Positions 34,065 through 44,196 of a stretch of DNA of 64,000 bases are shown one piece after another (the stretch's first letter is position 1; every line of letters begins with the position of its first letter). This DNA is from Streptomyces katrae. GTDB lineage: Bacteria > Actinomycetota > Actinomycetes > Streptomycetales > Streptomycetaceae. Both the position numbers and the translations under genes were made by a program. The notes beneath the pieces are model-generated. The model saw only the letters and a program-made list of their open reading frames with translations. It was not told where the DNA came from and did no database searches. The stretch is taken from assembly GCF_002028425.1 (NCBI RefSeq), contig NZ_CP020042.1, positions 4,873,560 to 4,937,559 on the forward strand. Reading direction: 5' to 3'.

Positions 34065-34250
34065 CTACGGCAGGTAGCGCTCGATGACGGACGGACCCTT
34101 CTCGGCGATCAGCTGCCGCGCCTTCTCGACCCGCTCCGGAGTCGGGTCGTGGCCGGTCGCCATCACCAGGTCCTCGGGGTCGTACGGCCGCTCACCGCCG
34201 GTGAAGAGCCGGTCCGACCGGGTGGGCTGCTCGTTGGTTTCACTGTCCAT
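34065..34250 (-). CDS. Conserved small soluble protein, 61 aa
   Basis: Acidic/charged protein MDSETNEQPTRSDRL... with a helical second half (TPERVEKARQLIAEKGPSVIERYLP). ATG 34250 has a good GGAGG. Length and sequence suggest a conserved actinomycete protein; no function is known to me. It is separated by 104 bases from the upstream YdcF-like gene, and has its own terminator. Confidence 0.7.
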   Translation of the reverse strand: MDSETNEQPTRSDRLFTGGERPYDPEDLVMATGHDPTPERVEKARQLIAEKGPSVIERYLP

Positions 34251-34354
34251 CGGAGACCTCCTACGGTGTCCCAGGCCCCCATCCTCCGGCCCCGGGTCCA
34301 AGAACGCACTTCGGGGCCGAGAACCCCGCCTCGGGCCCCGCCTCGGGCGGCGGC

Positions 34355-35374
34355 TCAGGCCGCGGCGAGCGTCGCCGCCGTGCCGATCGCGATCAGCAGC
34401 CCGCAGATCGACAGGTTGACCGCCCGGTGCTCCCAGAACACCGCGACGAACTCGCGCAAGGTCGCGCTCGGCAGGAAGTAGCGGGCCGTCGGCGAGCCCA
34501 CCACCTGCCCGTTGACCCCCGCCTTGCGGGCCATCATCGCGGCCCGGAAGGCGTGGAAGTTGTTGGTGACCACCACGCACCGGTAGCCCGCGTCGTCCGC
34601 CAGCATGATCTCCTTCGAGAACAGCATGTTCTCCTCGGTCGTGCGCGAGCGGTCCTCCAGCGTGATGTGCTCCGCCGGAACCCCCTCGGCGATCAGCCAG
34701 TCCGCCATCGCCCGCGCCTCCGCGACCCGCTCGTCCGACCCCTTGCCGCCCGAGGTCAGCAGCACCGGGGGGCGCGCGCCCCGGGCCAGCTGGGCCGCGT
34801 AGATCTCCTGCCCCTTGCGCAGCCGCGAGGCCAGCAGCGGCGGCACCCGGTCCCCGCCGATCAGCCCGGAGCCCAGCATCACCACGTGGTCGACGTCCCC
34901 GCGGACCTTGATCCGGCCGTAGAGGAAGGCGTACCCGAGGAAGCACAGGAAGACGAACGCCACATAGGCCACGACCAGGGTCAGCGTCGCCGCCGCCCCG
35001 GTCAGGACGACGGAGTGGAACATCGGGACGGCGATCAGCAGCGCGATCATCCCGAAGATCCCGAGCCCCGCCAGCATCGACAGCAGGTTGGCCGGGCGGC
35101 GTCCCTCCTTGCGGACCATCGTCACGCCGTTGGCTATCAGGAAGCCCCCGATGACCATCGTGCCCACGGTGGGCGCGGCGAACGCGAGCGCGATGATCGT
35201 CAGCGCCGCCCAGCCCGGCAGGGCCGTCACCTGGAAGAGCAGGGCGGCCGAGAAGGTGATGAACGTCAGGCCGAACAGCACCGCGTTGCGGAAGCGGCGG
35301 CGGTCCTTGTACGCGCTGACGCACAGGGCGAGGAGCAGGAGGGCGGGGAGGGCGAAGGCGGCCATGCCGTTCAT
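34355..35374 (-). CDS. YdcF/SanA-like DUF218 membrane protein
   Basis: 339 residues. Five or so N-terminal membrane helices (1-165) precede a DUF218 domain: VVMLGSGLIGGDRVPPLLASR, LLTSGGKGSDERVAEARAMADW, EDRSRTTEENMLFSKEI (each a hallmark stretch) and VVTNNFHAFRAAMMARKAG. The family is linked to cell-envelope biogenesis (SanA, ElyC); the biochemical activity is unresolved. ATG 35374. Confidence 0.85.
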   Translation of the reverse strand: MNGMAAFALPALLLLALCVSAYKDRRRFRNAVLFGLTFITFSAALLFQVTALPGWAALTIIALAFAAPTVGTMVIGGFLIANGVTMVRKEGRRPANLLSMLAGLGIFGMIALLIAVPMFHSVVLTGAAATLTLVVAYVAFVFLCFLGYAFLYGRIKVRGDVDHVVMLGSGLIGGDRVPPLLASRLRKGQEIYAAQLARGARPPVLLTSGGKGSDERVAEARAMADWLIAEGVPAEHITLEDRSRTTEENMLFSKEIMLADDAGYRCVVVTNNFHAFRAAMMARKAGVNGQVVGSPTARYFLPSATLREFVAVFWEHRAVNLSICGLLIAIGTAATLAAA

Positions 35375-35426
35375 CGTATGTGCCGCCCGCGGCCCGCCGC
35401 CGGGACGGAATTCCTGCCGGAACCCC

Positions 35427-37007
35427 CTACCGCCGGAAGGGCGTTCTGCGGACGGACCGCCCCGCCAGCACGTCCGTGCGGCGCCCGTCCCGCATCACGA
35501 ACCGCCCGTCGACCAGCACGTGCGGGATGCCGGTGGGCAGCCTGCGCGGTTCCTCGTACGTGGACCCCGCCGCGACCGTTCCGGGGTCGAAGAGCACCAG
35601 GTCGGCCCGGTACCCCTCGCGCACCAGCCCCCGGTCCGGCAGCCGCAGCCGCGCCGCCGGCCGGCCCGACAGGTGCGCCACGCACTCCTCCAGCGACAGC
35701 ACGCCCAGCTCGCGCACGTAGTGGCCGAGGTAGTGCGGGAAGGTGCCGTACGCCCTGGGGTGCGGCTTCGCGCCGTGCAGGATGCCGTCGGAGCCGCCGG
35801 TGTGGACCCGGTGGCGCATGATCGTCCGGACGTTCTCCTCGTGCCCCACGTGCTGGAGGACGGTCGTGCCCAGCCGGTCGCCCAGCAGCAGCCGGCGCGC
35901 CCCCTCCCAGCCGTCGAGGCGGGTGCCGACCCGGTGCGCGTACGCGGGGTCGGCCGTCCCCGACACCTCGACCGACGCCCAGTCCACCGGCACCCCGTGG
36001 CACCCGTCGGACCCCTGAACCTCCAGTGCGTACCGGATCCGCTCGGCGGTGGCGTCGTCGGCCAGCCGGGCCAGCAGCGCGCGGGGACCGCCCTCGTGCG
36101 CCCAGCCGGGCAGGAGGGCGGAGAGGCTGGTGCAGCCGGGGGTGTAGGGGTAGCTGTCGAGGCTGACGTCGGTCCCCTCGGCGAGTGCCCCGTCCAGCAG
36201 GGCCAGCAGCTCGGGGGCCCGGCCCTCGTTCTCCGCGAAGTTCAGGGTGGCGTGCGCCAGGTGCAGGGCGCAGCCGGTCTCCCGGGCGAGGTCCAGCATC
36301 TCGGCGTAGGCGGCGAGGGCGCCGTGCCCGTACGAGCGGTGGTGCGGGCAGTAGTAGCCGCCGTAGCGGGCCACGACCTCGCACAGCGCGGCGAGTTCGG
36401 ACCCGGAGGCGTACATGCCGGGGGTGTAGGTCAGCCCGGAGGACAGCCCGACGGCGCCGTCCTGGAGCCCTTCGGCGACCAGCCGCCGCATCCGGCCGGT
36501 CTCGGCGGGGGTGGCCGGCCGGTCCTCCCAGCCGAGCACGTGCGCCCGGACGGTCCCCTGCGGCACGAGGTAGGCGGCGTTCACCGCGCAGCCCTGTCCG
36601 CCGTGGGCCCGGTCCAGCCGGTCGAGGTACTCCCCGACCGTCCTCCAGTCGAACACGACGTCGTCCCCGGCCCCGTTCCATCCTGCGATCGCCGTCCGCA
36701 CCTGTGCCAGCGTCCGGTCGTCCACGGGCGCGTACGACAGCCCGTCCTGGCCGAGGACTTCCAGGGTCACCCCCTGGGCGGCCTTCGCCGCGTGGTCCGG
36801 GTCGCGGAGCAGCGCGAGGTCGCTGTGGGCGTGCATGTCGACGAACCCGGGCGCGAGGACGAGCCCGTACGCGTCGACGGTCCGCCGCCCGCCGCCGGGC
36901 AGCCGCCCGACGGCGGCGATCCGCCCCTCGTGCACGCCGACGTCGGCGAGGTAGGAGGGCCCGCCGGTGCCGTCGGCGACCCGGGCCCCCCGGATGACCA
37001 GGTCCAT
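35427..37007 (-). CDS. N-acyl-D-amino-acid deacylase (amidohydrolase superfamily)
   Basis: 526 residues. Metal-binding HxH appears as [15 protein letters not shown] (residue 55 on); the conserved Cys/Lys area follows at [13 protein letters not shown], and later ligands at [17 protein letters not shown] and GSDGILHG (catalytic Asp). Hydrolyses N-acyl-D-amino acids to free D-amino acids. It starts 3 bases after the stop of the D-serine-dehydratase-like gene, so the pair forms one translationally coupled operon for D-amino acid use. Confidence 0.88.
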   Translation of the reverse strand: MDLVIRGARVADGTGGPSYLADVGVHEGRIAAVGRLPGGGRRTVDAYGLVLAPGFVDMHAHSDLALLRDPDHAAKAAQGVTLEVLGQDGLSYAPVDDRTLAQVRTAIAGWNGAGDDVVFDWRTVGEYLDRLDRAHGGQGCAVNAAYLVPQGTVRAHVLGWEDRPATPAETGRMRRLVAEGLQDGAVGLSSGLTYTPGMYASGSELAALCEVVARYGGYYCPHHRSYGHGALAAYAEMLDLARETGCALHLAHATLNFAENEGRAPELLALLDGALAEGTDVSLDSYPYTPGCTSLSALLPGWAHEGGPRALLARLADDATAERIRYALEVQGSDGCHGVPVDWASVEVSGTADPAYAHRVGTRLDGWEGARRLLLGDRLGTTVLQHVGHEENVRTIMRHRVHTGGSDGILHGAKPHPRAYGTFPHYLGHYVRELGVLSLEECVAHLSGRPAARLRLPDRGLVREGYRADLVLFDPGTVAAGSTYEEPRRLPTGIPHVLVDGRFVMRDGRRTDVLAGRSVRRTPFRR

Positions 37008-37010
37008 GCC

Positions 37011-38291
37011 CTAGAAGAAGGTCCGCACGTACTCGCGCACCGCCCCGTCGGCGCTGACCACCGGGATCAGCGGCCACTTCTCGAAGATGGTGCAGGGGTG
37101 CGACATCCCGAGCGCCACCCAGTCGCCGACCTGCACGTCCTCGGCGGAGTCGGTCTCCAGCCAGGCGTGCTGGTCCGACAGCTTCACCACCCGCACCCCG
37201 GTGGCGGCCCGCTCCTCGCCCGTGGACGCGTCCCGTACGAGCTCGGCCTCGGGCAGCCCGAGGTCGTAGGCGATGTCGCGCTTGCCGGCGTTGACGAAGG
37301 CCTGGGTGGGGGAGGGGCGGGAGACGACCTGCGTCCAGAGCCGGAAGGCGGGGCGCAGCCCGCCCTCCTCCGGGACCCGGTTGAAGGGGGTGAGGCGGGT
37401 GTACCAGCCGTGGTCGTGGGAGACGTACGCGCCGGAGCGCAGCAGCTTGAGCACGGGCCGGGACAGCTCGGGGAGTTCCCCGAAGACGTCGGCTACGGCG
37501 TCGAACCAGGCGGAGCCGCCGGCGCTGACGACGATCTCCTCGACGGTGTCCCCGAAGCGCCCGGCCTTGTCGAACTCCACGGCGAGCCCGGTGAGCCGGC
37601 GCAGCCAGGCGTGCACCTTCTCCGGGTCGGCGTCGGGCACCTCGGCCTCGTACCCGGCGATGCCGACGAGGCGCAGGGTGGCCGTGGCGGCGACGGCGTC
37701 GGCGACGGCCCGGCAGTCCTCGTCGCTGCGGGCCCCGGTGCGGGCCCCCTCGCCGGCGCCGAGCTCGACCACGACGTCCACCCGGGCGCCCTGCCCCTGG
37801 AGGGCCCGGTCCATGAGCTGGACCCCGCGCACGGAGTCGACGTAGCAGACGAACCGGAAGCCGGGGTCGGCCGCGAGCTCGGCGGCGACCCAGCGCAGGG
37901 CGGCGGGGTCGACGAGCTCGTTGGCGAGGAAGATCCGCTGGATCCCGAAGGCCCGGTAGACGCGGGCCTGGTGGGGCACGGCGGCGGTGATGCCCCAGGC
38001 TCCGTGGTCGAGCTGGCGCTCGAACAGCTGGGGGGCCATGCAGGTCTTGCCGTGCGGGGCGAAGGCCAGGTGGTGGCGGGCTGCGTACGCGCCGAGGACG
38101 GTGAGGTTGTGGGCGAGGGCGTCGGCGTCCAGGGTCAGCACGGGGGTGGTGAACCCGCCGGAGTACAGGTCCCTGGCCTGCGCGGCCAGCTCACCGACGG
38201 TCAGGCCGGCGGCCTCGGCGTCCGGGGGAAGGCCCTTGAAACGGTGGTCGACGGGTTCGGCGGCGAGGCGTCGGACGGCGTCGCTGGGCAT
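37011..38291 (-). CDS. D-serine dehydratase-like / amino acid deaminase, alanine-racemase-fold PLP enzyme
   Basis: 426 residues. N-terminal fold-type III PLP domain with the Schiff-base lysine in APHGKTCMAP (about residue 80), followed by a C-terminal domain with the zinc site MSHPCTIFEKWPLIPVV (His and Cys), as in eukaryotic-type D-serine dehydratase DSD1. Expected to convert D-serine or D-threonine into 2-oxoacid plus ammonia. First gene of the D-amino acid operon. It is divergent from ridA, whose product removes the reactive enamine such enzymes release. Confidence 0.85.
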   Translation of the reverse strand: MPSDAVRRLAAEPVDHRFKGLPPDAEAAGLTVGELAAQARDLYSGGFTTPVLTLDADALAHNLTVLGAYAARHHLAFAPHGKTCMAPQLFERQLDHGAWGITAAVPHQARVYRAFGIQRIFLANELVDPAALRWVAAELAADPGFRFVCYVDSVRGVQLMDRALQGQGARVDVVVELGAGEGARTGARSDEDCRAVADAVAATATLRLVGIAGYEAEVPDADPEKVHAWLRRLTGLAVEFDKAGRFGDTVEEIVVSAGGSAWFDAVADVFGELPELSRPVLKLLRSGAYVSHDHGWYTRLTPFNRVPEEGGLRPAFRLWTQVVSRPSPTQAFVNAGKRDIAYDLGLPEAELVRDASTGEERAATGVRVVKLSDQHAWLETDSAEDVQVGDWVALGMSHPCTIFEKWPLIPVVSADGAVREYVRTFF

Positions 38292-38322
38292 GGGGCCTCC
38301 TGATGGTGCGGGTGGTGCCTGT

Positions 38323-38333
38323 GGTGTAACACC
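38323..38333. promoter_or_regulatory. Palindrome GGTGTAACACC in the D-amino acid/ridA divergent region
   Basis: Perfect 5-bp arms around one base, 32 bases upstream of the D-serine-dehydratase-like start within the 220-base divergent region 38292-38511. Possible operator; no regulator gene is adjacent. Confidence 0.3.
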
Positions 38334-38511
38334 GGTGACGACGGGGGGTCAACGCCGCCGGTTCCGTCCGGGGCCCACCCCTGCCGCGGCGGCCACCCGG
38401 CCCGACGGGGGCCAGGCCCTAGCGAACCGCTCGAACGCCGGTCACCGGCACGTCGTGGCGCTGACACCATCAAGGTGGCAGCACACCCCATCGACCCCAG
38501 CAGAGGACTCC

Positions 38512-38919
38512 GTGAGCGAGAAGACCGCCGTCACCCCCGACTCCCACCCCGCCGCCCCCGCGAAGTTCTCGCACGGCGTGCGCAAGGGCAACATCCTCCA
38601 GGTCGCCGGCCAGGTCGGCTACCTTCCCGCCGTCGCCGGGCAGGCGCCCGCCGTCGCCGGGCCGACCCTGCGCGAGCAGACCCTCCAGACGCTGGAGAAC
38701 GTCCGTTCCGTGCTGGAGGCGGGCGGCGCGAGCTGGGACGACGCCATGATGATCCGCGTCTACCTGACCGACACCGCCCACTTCGCCGAGATGAACGAGA
38801 TCTACAACGCGTACTTCGACGAGCAGGCGGTCAAGGTGCCCGCCGCCCGCACCACGGTGTACGTCGGCCTGCCCGCCGGCCTGCTGATCGAGATCGACGC
38901 CCTCGCGGTGCTCGGCTGA
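38512..38919 (+). CDS. ridA: RidA-family enamine/imine deaminase
   Basis: 135 residues. Conserved RidA positions: the GNILQVAGQVGY strand, EQTLQTLENVRSVLEAGGASWDD, MIRVYLTDTAHFAEMNEIYNAYF and the Arg of VPAARTTVYVGLP that binds the substrate carboxylate, followed by a Glu in LLIEIDALAVL. It hydrolyses 2-aminoacrylate and other imines. GTG 38512 follows AGAGGA. Its divergent position next to the D-serine-dehydratase-like gene makes functional linkage likely. Confidence 0.9.
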   Translation: MSEKTAVTPDSHPAAPAKFSHGVRKGNILQVAGQVGYLPAVAGQAPAVAGPTLREQTLQTLENVRSVLEAGGASWDDAMMIRVYLTDTAHFAEMNEIYNAYFDEQAVKVPAARTTVYVGLPAGLLIEIDALAVLG

Positions 38920-38935
38920 CCCGGAGCACGAGGGA

Positions 38936-38964
38936 GGGGCGCCCCCCTGGCGGTGGGGCGCCCC
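38936..38964. terminator. GGGGCGCCCC stem between convergent ridA and carboxypeptidase genes
   Basis: Two identical self-complementary GGGGCGCCCC decamers 9 bases apart can form a 10-bp stem, 17 bases after ridA and 22 bases from the convergent gene end. Probably bidirectional. Confidence 0.65.
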
Positions 38965-38986
38965 GGGCCGGCCGGCCGCGCCGCGC

Positions 38987-40324
38987 CTACGCGCAGTACT
39001 GGGCTTCCTTGCCGATCGACCGGTACATGCAGTCCGCGTTCTCCAGCAGCTGGAGCACCGCGTCCTTGTTGCGGGCCGTCTCACGGTCGATGACCTCGTC
39101 GGGCGGGTAGAAGCCGCCGCCCCCGCCGGTGTCGGACGGGTACATCTCGAAGGTGTAGGCGAAGATCTTCTGGGTGCCCCACAGCCAGTCGTCGATCGTG
39201 CCGTCGGTGATGTACAGGTCGCTGGACTGCTCCGGCGTGTAGCCGTTGCTGGCGGCCATGCTCGTACCGATCTTCTTGTACACCGCGAGGTCGTCCGCGG
39301 TCAGGCCCGGCGCGGTGTCGTTGTACGTCCACCCGAAGGGCCACAGCACGAGCTCGCTGTAGGTGTGGAAGTCGATCGCGGCCTTGATCTGCTGCTTGCC
39401 GCCGACGATCCGGCTGCGCACGAAGTCGGAGACCACCTTGACCTCGGGCGCCGAGGCGGCCGAGGGCCCGCGGTAGGTCTCGGAGCTCTTGCTGCTGCTG
39501 GAGCCGCCGCAGCAGCCCCACTTGTAGTCCCAGTTGCGGTTGAGGTCGGTGCCCACGGCCGTGGAGCCGGAGTTGGGCTGGCGGTTCTTGCGCCAGGAGC
39601 GGTAGGAGCCGGTGGCGATGTCGTACTCGCCGCCGTCCGGGTTGAGGTCCGGGACGATCCAGATCTCGCGGTTGTTGACCATGTTGGTGATGCGGGAGTC
39701 GCTGCCGTACTTGGAGCCGAACTCCTGGAGCAGGTACAGCGCCATTTCGACGGTCAGGTGCTCGCGCGCGTGCTGGTGGGCGGTGAAGAGCACCTCGGGC
39801 TCGTTCTCGTCCGTGCCGACGTTGTCGCTGATCTTGATCGCGACGATGTCCCGGCCCTGGTACGACTTCCCGATGACCTGCTTGCTCATGATCCCGGGGT
39901 ACTGGGCGATCCGCTGGTCGATCTCCGCGCTCGCCTCGGCGTAGTTGTGGTACTTGGAGTCCGCCGACGGGAAGTCCATCGGACGGTTCGCGACCCCCCG
40001 CTCGGAGCGGTCGGGCGGGCCGGCCAGGGCGTTGAGCCGGTAGCCGCGGGTGCGCAGGGCCTTGGCCTGCGCCGGGGTCGCGCTGACCACGACCGAGCGG
40101 GCGTCGACCTCGTCGATGGAGACCCCGCTGCTCAGCAGGGCCGTGCGTTCGGCGGCCGTGGACGGGCCCTGGACCTCGTACTGGACGATCGCCTCGTCCT
40201 CGGTCGCCGTCGAGGGGGTGGGCGGCGGTGCTGCCGTCGCGCTCATTCCGTAGGCGGGAGCGCCGAGCGCGAGCGCCAGCAGGGCGGCCGTGACGGCGGC
40301 CCTCCGGCGGGTGTGGAGCCGCAT
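38987..40324 (-). CDS. Secreted zinc carboxypeptidase, peptidase M14 family
   Basis: 445 residues. Sec signal peptide [19 protein letters not shown]... cleaved near ATAAP; a propeptide to about residue 115; then the M14 domain with zinc ligands in [15 protein letters not shown] (H and E) and [17 protein letters not shown] (H), substrate residues in [10 protein letters not shown], and the catalytic Glu in AYTFEMYP. Related to carboxypeptidase T/A, releasing C-terminal residues from peptides. ATG 40324 with AGGAGAA upstream is preferred over a 42-residue-longer frame. Convergent with ridA. Confidence 0.92.
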   Translation of the reverse strand: MRLHTRRRAAVTAALLALALGAPAYGMSATAAPPPTPSTATEDEAIVQYEVQGPSTAAERTALLSSGVSIDEVDARSVVVSATPAQAKALRTRGYRLNALAGPPDRSERGVANRPMDFPSADSKYHNYAEASAEIDQRIAQYPGIMSKQVIGKSYQGRDIVAIKISDNVGTDENEPEVLFTAHQHAREHLTVEMALYLLQEFGSKYGSDSRITNMVNNREIWIVPDLNPDGGEYDIATGSYRSWRKNRQPNSGSTAVGTDLNRNWDYKWGCCGGSSSSKSSETYRGPSAASAPEVKVVSDFVRSRIVGGKQQIKAAIDFHTYSELVLWPFGWTYNDTAPGLTADDLAVYKKIGTSMAASNGYTPEQSSDLYITDGTIDDWLWGTQKIFAYTFEMYPSDTGGGGGFYPPDEVIDRETARNKDAVLQLLENADCMYRSIGKEAQYCA

Positions 40325-40461
40325 GCGTTCTCCTGGGTGGAGTGTGGGGGTAGCCGTGCGGACGCGCACAGCGTGCTCTTGTGGCATGTCCCGGTCAATA
40401 GCCCCGGGCGTACCCGGCGCTGCGCACCGGACCGAATCGGCCACCCCCACACACCTACCGC

Positions 40462-42165
40462 CTACGGCAGCCCGTGGACCTTCGGACCCACCGCGTTGGA
40501 CCAGGTACTACCCGCCTTGGCGTCCCAGTTCGTCGACCAGGTCATCGCCCCGCGCAGCCCCGGGTAGGTCTTCGACGGCTTGAAGGACCCGCAGTTCGTG
40601 CCCCGCGCCAGGCAGTCCAGGGCGTTGTTCACGACCGTCGGCGAGACGTAGCCGCTGCCCGCGCCGCTGGGGGAGGCCGGGACGCCGATGCCCACCTGGG
40701 AGGGGTCGAGCCCGCCCTCCAGCTGGATGCAGGCCAGCGCCGTCAGGAAGTCCACCGAGCCCTGGGAGTAGACCTTGCCGTCGCAGCCGTTCATCGCGCC
40801 GCTGTTGTAGTACTGCATGTTCACGACGGTGAGGATGTCCTTCACGGCGAGGGCGGTCTTGAAGTACCCGCCCTGCGTGGACTGCATGTCGATGGTCTGC
40901 GGGGCCATCGTCAGGACCAGCGAGGGGCCCGCCTTCGCGGCCAGGGAGCGCAGCGCCTGGGTCATGTAGGTCGGGTTGAGGCCGTTCTCCAGGTCGATGT
41001 CGATCCCGCTGAACCCGTACTCCTGCATCAGCGCCCAGGCCGAGTTCGCCAGGTTCGCCGCGGAGGCGGAGTCGTTGACCGAGATCGTGCCCTTCTCACC
41101 GCCGATGGACAGGATCACGGACTTGCCGGCCGCCTTCTTCGCGGCGATGTCGGCCTTGAACTGCGCGACCGTGTAGCCGCCGAGGCCGGCCGAGTCCAGG
41201 TTGAAGGCGATCGCGCCGGGCGTGGTCGTGGCGTCGGCGAAGGAGACGGCGATGATGTCGTACTGGGCGGAGACGTCGGAGAGCTTCTGGACGGTCGCCC
41301 CGTTGTCGAAGTTCTGCCAGTAGCCCGTCAGGGCGTGCCGGGGCACGGACGGGTTGGGGTTGGGGTTGGGGTTGCCCCCGCCGCCGGTGGTGGTGCCGGT
41401 GACCGGCGGGGACTTGGGCCCCTCGCCGGCCGCGTTGTACGCGCTCACCTGGAAGGAGTACGAGGTGGCGGCGGCGAGCCCGGTGATCTGCGTGGAGGCG
41501 GCGGTGACCGTCTGGACGCGGGCACCGTCCTGATAGACGTAATAGCCGCTCGCCCCGCTGACCGCGTTCCACGAAAGGGTGAGCGAGCTGTCGCCCTGGC
41601 CGGAAACCGTGGCCGCCGAGGGGTCGCCGGGGACGCTCGGGCCGGGGTCGGTGCCGCCGCCCCCGTCGGGACCGAAGACGCTGAACTCGTCCACGACGTA
41701 GGCCGGCTGGCCGTACCAGCCGTGCGTCCAGACGGTCACCCGGGTGGTGTTCGGTCCGGTGGTGAAGGTGGTCGACAGCTTCTGCCAGCCGCCGCCCGAT
41801 CCGGGGGTCCAGGTGGAGACGTCCTGGGTGCCGGTGCCGGTCGCGCCCAGATAGACGTACGAGCCCTGCACCTGGGCACCGAGGGTGTACGTGGAATTCG
41901 GCTTGACCGTGACGGTCTGGCTGCACTGGGCGTTGTCCTGGCCCGCCGGGGTGGCGCGCAGGGCGCCCGAGCCGGCGTAGACGGGCGAGGGGACGGCGGC
42001 GCCGGAGCCGCCGGAGCAGGTCCAGTCGGAGAGGCCCGACTCGAAGCCTCCGTTGCGGGCGACGTTGATGTCGGCGGCCTGGGCCGGTCCCGCCGCGAGG
42101 GCGGTGAGGGCGCCGGCGGCGAGGGTGGCGGCGATGGGCAGGGCGAGGGAGCGTATGCGGTTCAC
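40462..42165 (-). CDS. Secreted GH18 chitinase with CBM and fibronectin type III domains
   Basis: 567 residues: signal peptide (1-30, cleavage after AQA), a beta-sandwich carbohydrate-binding module with paired Cys (32-165), a FnIII domain (180-265), a Gly/Asn/Pro linker, and a GH18 catalytic barrel (275-567) with the catalytic motif GIDIDLENG (DxxDxDxE form). Also SxGG at ILSIGG. Degrades chitin to oligosaccharides. Regulated in all likelihood by DasR, whose operator-like site lies 107 bases upstream. Confidence 0.93.
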   Translation of the reverse strand: MNRIRSLALPIAATLAAGALTALAAGPAQAADINVARNGGFESGLSDWTCSGGSGAAVPSPVYAGSGALRATPAGQDNAQCSQTVTVKPNSTYTLGAQVQGSYVYLGATGTGTQDVSTWTPGSGGGWQKLSTTFTTGPNTTRVTVWTHGWYGQPAYVVDEFSVFGPDGGGGTDPGPSVPGDPSAATVSGQGDSSLTLSWNAVSGASGYYVYQDGARVQTVTAASTQITGLAAATSYSFQVSAYNAAGEGPKSPPVTGTTTGGGGNPNPNPNPSVPRHALTGYWQNFDNGATVQKLSDVSAQYDIIAVSFADATTTPGAIAFNLDSAGLGGYTVAQFKADIAAKKAAGKSVILSIGGEKGTISVNDSASAANLANSAWALMQEYGFSGIDIDLENGLNPTYMTQALRSLAAKAGPSLVLTMAPQTIDMQSTQGGYFKTALAVKDILTVVNMQYYNSGAMNGCDGKVYSQGSVDFLTALACIQLEGGLDPSQVGIGVPASPSGAGSGYVSPTVVNNALDCLARGTNCGSFKPSKTYPGLRGAMTWSTNWDAKAGSTWSNAVGPKVHGLP

Positions 42166-42271
42166 GTGGGCTCCGTGGGGGGAGTGAAGGGGGTGGAGCG
42201 GAAGGGAGTTCGAAGGGTCCCGAGGGAGGGGGAGTGGGGTTCCCCGCGGCCAAGGGCTGGCGCAGCCAAGT

Positions 42272-42285
42272 TGGTCCAGACCAAT
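42272..42285. promoter_or_regulatory. dre-like DasR operator upstream of the chitinase
   Basis: TTGGTC-CA-GACCAA contains TGGTCCAGACCA, matching the DasR core TGGTCTAGACCA at 11 of 12 positions. It also resembles the repeats described in Streptomyces chitinase promoters. Control by N-acetylglucosamine-derived phosphosugars is expected. Confidence 0.75.
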
Positions 42286-42558
42286 CCCGGTGTCAAGAGT
42301 GTTTGCGAAGTGGCTTGAAATGAACGGGCTGCGGATCCCTGTTGTCCGGGTTTTTCGTCACCTGTGACATGTGCTTCTGGCACGGGAATCCCCAAGCCCC
42401 TGACCGGCCAGGGGAGACGCGGATATGGTGCTGGAGCAAGGGGGAAGGCGCGCCGGCGTTTGCGGTCGCGCAGTACCGCGCATACGCCCCGGCGTGCGCG
42501 CGCGTACGTGACGGCCCGGGGAACGGCCGCCGCGTACAGGGTGAACGGGGGGATTCGC
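42286..42558. other. Divergent intergenic region between chitinase and tad locus
   Basis: Within the 393-base region 42166-42558 there is, besides the dre-like site, a perfect palindrome GTCAC-CT-GTGAC at 42357-42368 and a hairpin CCCCTG-ACCGGC-CAGGGG at 42397-42414. They probably belong to the control region of the rightward tad transcript. No gene is visible. The palindrome resembles half-sites of cAMP-receptor-type or BldD-type operators but matches neither well. Confidence 0.4.
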
Positions 42559-43448
42559 GTGCCGACCGCCATCGCTGTCACCAGTGCCGATCTGGTGCTG
42601 CCGGCCCCCGACCGGCACACCCCGGGAGCCGCCGTCCTGCGCCCTCCCGGCGAGGCCGACCTGGAGGGCGCGCTCGCCGAGACCACCGCCCTGCTGGAGC
42701 GCCACGGCCACCTCGTGGCCCTCGTGCCGCCCTGGCTGCCCCCGGCCACCGTCCGCCGGCTGCACACCGTACGGGCCATCCTGGAGACCGACCGGATCGC
42801 GCTCCTCGACATCGACCTCCCGCCCCTGGGCACGGCCGTGCTGGCCCGTCAGCTGCGCCAGCTCACCGTCAGCGACTTCAGCCCCGGAGTGCTCGCCTCC
42901 GCCGCCCGGCTGCTGTCCCACTACATCTACGCGGGCGCGGTGCTGGGCAGCGTCGCCAAACTCGACCGGATCCCCGTCGGGCTCAAGGCCCACGCCCGCT
43001 CCTGGTCGCCGAGCGCCCAGTTCGCCGTACTCGCCCACCCCCAGCCGCACCTGGCCAGGATCGGCGCCGCCGCGGCCCCCGCCCACGGCGGCGTCCTGCC
43101 CCCGGCCCCGCCTTCGCCACCCACCTCACCTTCGCGCGCGGCCAGCTCGCCTCCGACTGGGTCACCGCCGAACTGGCCCCCGCCTGGAAGGTGCAGGGGG
43201 TCATGGAGAACCCGCTCCCGGCCGACTCCGCGCGCTGGTGGGCCACCCCCAAGCTGGTCGAGTTCGCCGCCGCCATCCCGGACGTCTCCGTCCTCTACCA
43301 GCTCGTCGCCTCGGTCCGCCGCGAGCAGTGCCGCTGGTGCGGCTTCGAGCTCATCGGCGACCGCTGCGGCTTCTGCGCCGCCCCGATCGCCGCCCCACCG
43401 CCCGAGGACGGCGCCGCCCCCCGGGCCCGCGCCGCAACCGGCTCCTGA
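42559..43448 (+). pseudogene. Frameshifted conserved gene with C-terminal zinc ribbon, head of the tad locus
   Basis: From GTG 42559 (GGGGGGA upstream) the frame encodes about 180 plausible residues, VPTAIAVTSADL... to GAAAAPAHGGVLPP, then turns into Pro/Ser shadow. The continuation GPAFATHLTFARGQLASDWV... is in another frame, ending at 43448 with a CxxC-x8-CxxC zinc ribbon (CRWC...CGFC). Adding one C to the run at 43099-43103 joins the two. So a one-base deletion (real or a base-calling error in a C-run) breaks this gene. Function unknown; its position suggests a pilus-locus accessory role. Confidence 0.7.
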
Positions 43449-43487
43449 CCGCCCGAACGAACGAAGAACGGCGAGGTAAGACGGCTC

Positions 43488-44189
43488 ATGAACTCACGCC
43501 AGCGCCGCGGCGTCATCCTGCTGCTCCTGTCGGCCGTGTGCGCCCTCGCGGCGTTCGCCGGGGTGCTCGTGGTGATCGGCGACGTCAACTCGAAGGTCGG
43601 CGCCGAGGTCGTCGCGTACCGCGTCAAGGGCGACATCGCCCCCTACAGCGCCCTGAGCGCCGGGCAGTTCGAGGAGGTCAAGGTCCCCAAGCGGTGGCTG
43701 TCGGACACCGCCGTCAGCGACCTCGCCGCCCTCCGGGGCAAGATCGCGCTCACCACCCTGAAGAAGGGCTCCCTGCTCCAGAGCGACATGTTCGTCGACC
43801 AACCAAAGCTCCAGCCCGGGGAGCAGGAGATCGCCATCATGATCGACGCGGCCACCGGGGTGGCCGGCAAGATCACCTCCGGTGCCAAGGTCAACATCAT
43901 CGCCACCTTCAAGGGCGCCAAGGACTCCGACCCCGCCCGCTCCGTGATCATCGTCGCCAACGCCCGCGTCCTGGGCGTCGGCAAGCTCACCGCCCTCGAC
44001 AAGGACAGCGACAAGAAGGGCCCCGCCGAGGCCGTCCCGATCACCTTTGCCCTGGGCACCAAGGACACCCAGCGGGTCGCCTACGCGGAGTCCTTCGCGG
44101 AGCACGTCCGCCTGGCCCTCGTCGCCCCCGGCACCGACTCCGCCCCCAGCCCGACCGACCGCACGTACACCCTCGACGGGGACAAGTGA
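43488..44189 (+). CDS. cpaB: CpaB/RcpC-like SAF-domain Flp pilus assembly protein
   Basis: 233 residues: N-terminal membrane anchor (8-32), SAF domain (VVAYRVKGDIAPYSALSAG...), and RcpC-type C-terminal domain (EIAIMIDAATGVAGKITSGAKVNI, noted in part). In tad systems it sits in the periplasm or wall space and guides pilus assembly. ATG 43488, 39 bases after the broken gene; cpaE follows after 7 bases. Confidence 0.85.
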   Translation: MNSRQRRGVILLLLSAVCALAAFAGVLVVIGDVNSKVGAEVVAYRVKGDIAPYSALSAGQFEEVKVPKRWLSDTAVSDLAALRGKIALTTLKKGSLLQSDMFVDQPKLQPGEQEIAIMIDAATGVAGKITSGAKVNIIATFKGAKDSDPARSVIIVANARVLGVGKLTALDKDSDKKGPAEAVPITFALGTKDTQRVAYAESFAEHVRLALVAPGTDSAPSPTDRTYTLDGDK

Positions 44190-44196
44190 GGCGCGG

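Noticed and set aside
40325..40450. Longer start for the M14 carboxypeptidase
   Set aside because: The added 42 residues precede a normal signal peptide and lack a ribosome site. ATG 40324 has AGGAGAA.
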